NCBI RefSeq assembly: GCF_019399895.1
Contig: NC_091864.1
Location: 1,528,001-1,592,000, forward strand
Direction of reading: 5' to 3'
Length of the DNA: 64,000 bases
Source of the DNA: Cardiocondyla obscurior
Lineage: Eukaryota > Arthropoda > Insecta > Hymenoptera > Formicidae
Shown here: positions 63,201-64,000 of the stretch, piece after piece
How the letters are laid out: every line of letters starts with the position of its first letter
Numbering within the stretch: position 1 is the first letter of the stretch
The notes under the pieces: generated by a model
The model's input: the letters and a program-made list of their open reading frames with translations, nothing else
The model's database searches: none
Told to the model about the DNA's origin: nothing
Made by a program: the position numbers and the translations under genes

Positions 63201-64000
63201 ATTTTTCCCTCTGTCACTGTGATGATGGAAAGAAGAGAAAAAGGAAGAGAGAAACTGAGTTTTTATTTATTTTTTTTTTGTTGAGGTGTCGTTCCGCGTT
63301 AACTCGAGGAGGCAGAAAAGCGTGATTTTTCGAGAGCAAGTCATTTTCAGACTTGGTGTCATCGCGCGCGGTGGCTCGCACGAAATTCTTTCGCGGACGA
63401 TGACGTCGAGAGATACACGCCCGACGAGACGTTTCGTAAGGGCAGAAAGGGAACGGGCGACGGCGAAGACGCGGGGAAATCCCCTTTCGTTCTCTTCCGC
63501 GTACGAATTTCCGGCGACGTACGTTTACGGCTTCCGTGATCGTTTCGCTTCACATGAAATTGGATTATCGACCAGCTGTAATAGTTCTCTAGCACCTTCT
63601 CGTCGGAGGACAAGGACACGTGCTCAGGATTGTCCTCCTCCCAATTATATCTCCCCCACTAAGTTCGCGGAACATAGGGCGCGAAAGAATCGGATTTGCC
63701 TGATACTAAAAAATGGCCTGATAATAAAAATTGAATCACGCGACTGTCCTCCCCGCATGATTTTACCTTTTACTTTCGATTACGCCTGTATATATTTTTT
63801 AATAATAATGAAAAAAAAGACTTGATATTTCTTTGTATGTTTAAACTGTATGTATTATTTATCGCAGTAAAATAAATTTTTACAACACGTAATAGCAATT
63901 TAAATTTATACCACATCATGCGTTTGCTTCCTTCATTTTGGTTTCCAATGCATTAATTCGTAATTCGTTTTTCACCCGCCCAAAATGGAAAATTTACGCG
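63201..64000. other. Right-end sequence, no gene recognised
   Basis: Starts with purine-rich and T-rich simple sequence (63226-63282) and becomes AT-rich after 63760. The 179-codon frame at 63286-63825 starts in CpG-rich and ends in AT-rich sequence, and no domain is seen. Confidence 0.4.

Overview
This window looks like nuclear DNA from an insect. My best guess is a hymenopteran, possibly an ant. CpG is abundant and not depleted, microsatellites are mostly (CT)n/(GA)n and poly-A/T, there is no operon-like gene packing, and no long ORF stands out from the antisense ORFs overlapping it. The taxonomic call is inference from composition and repeat style. I recognise no complete protein-coding gene and no tRNA, rRNA or known microRNA. 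The sequence reads as intergenic DNA or the inside of very large introns.

The clearest content is repetitive. Seven short palindromic (foldback) elements share the terminus CAGGGTGTC and mostly sit between TA dinucleotides. They are MITE-like and fall into three subfamilies: A (10409-10731, 13286-13637, 23786-24136), B (19652-20003, 26207-26558) and C (37631-37970), plus a 130-bp chimera (32536-32665). The C element lies inside a 917-bp foldback element (37350-38266) with long terminal inverted repeats and a perfect 9-bp target duplication, which suggests a Mutator-like non-autonomous transposon. A further repeat family ends at one fixed point just upstream of three A-type termini (13077-13285, 23531-23785, 32356-32535). 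A fourth fragment without a MITE lies at 14962-14999. The starts are staggered and the end is fixed.

The most interesting signal is inside the MITEs. The two B copies have the same core in the same orientation but exchanged outer arms. In the A family the apex of the palindrome is inverted in one copy relative to the other two. The GC-rich apex is shared by all three subfamilies although their arms differ. Together these patterns point to inversion or arm exchange within palindromes.

A second signal is a set of duplicated units carrying minus-strand, exon-like segments near both ends of the window (161-586, 916-1700, 44585-45045, 45156-45264). They include a 40-bp microexon with matching acceptor and donor sites, and a 109-bp exon-like segment. 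These may be duplicated exons or pseudoexons of a large minus-strand gene, or simply a dispersed repeat.

Region by region: 0-1.7 kb holds duplicated exon-like units; 1.7-10.4 kb is mostly unique non-coding sequence; 10.4-26.6 kb holds five MITEs and the fixed-end repeat; 24.87-24.98 kb has a candidate TATA/Inr promoter and splice donor; 26.6-37.3 kb is unique sequence plus the chimeric MITE; 37.35-38.27 kb is the nested foldback transposon; 44.6-45.3 kb is the second exon-like cluster; 48.5-49.2 kb and 61.45-63.2 kb are CpG-dense and may be promoter or first-exon regions; 49.6-50.6 kb and 60.4-61.2 kb are AT-rich.
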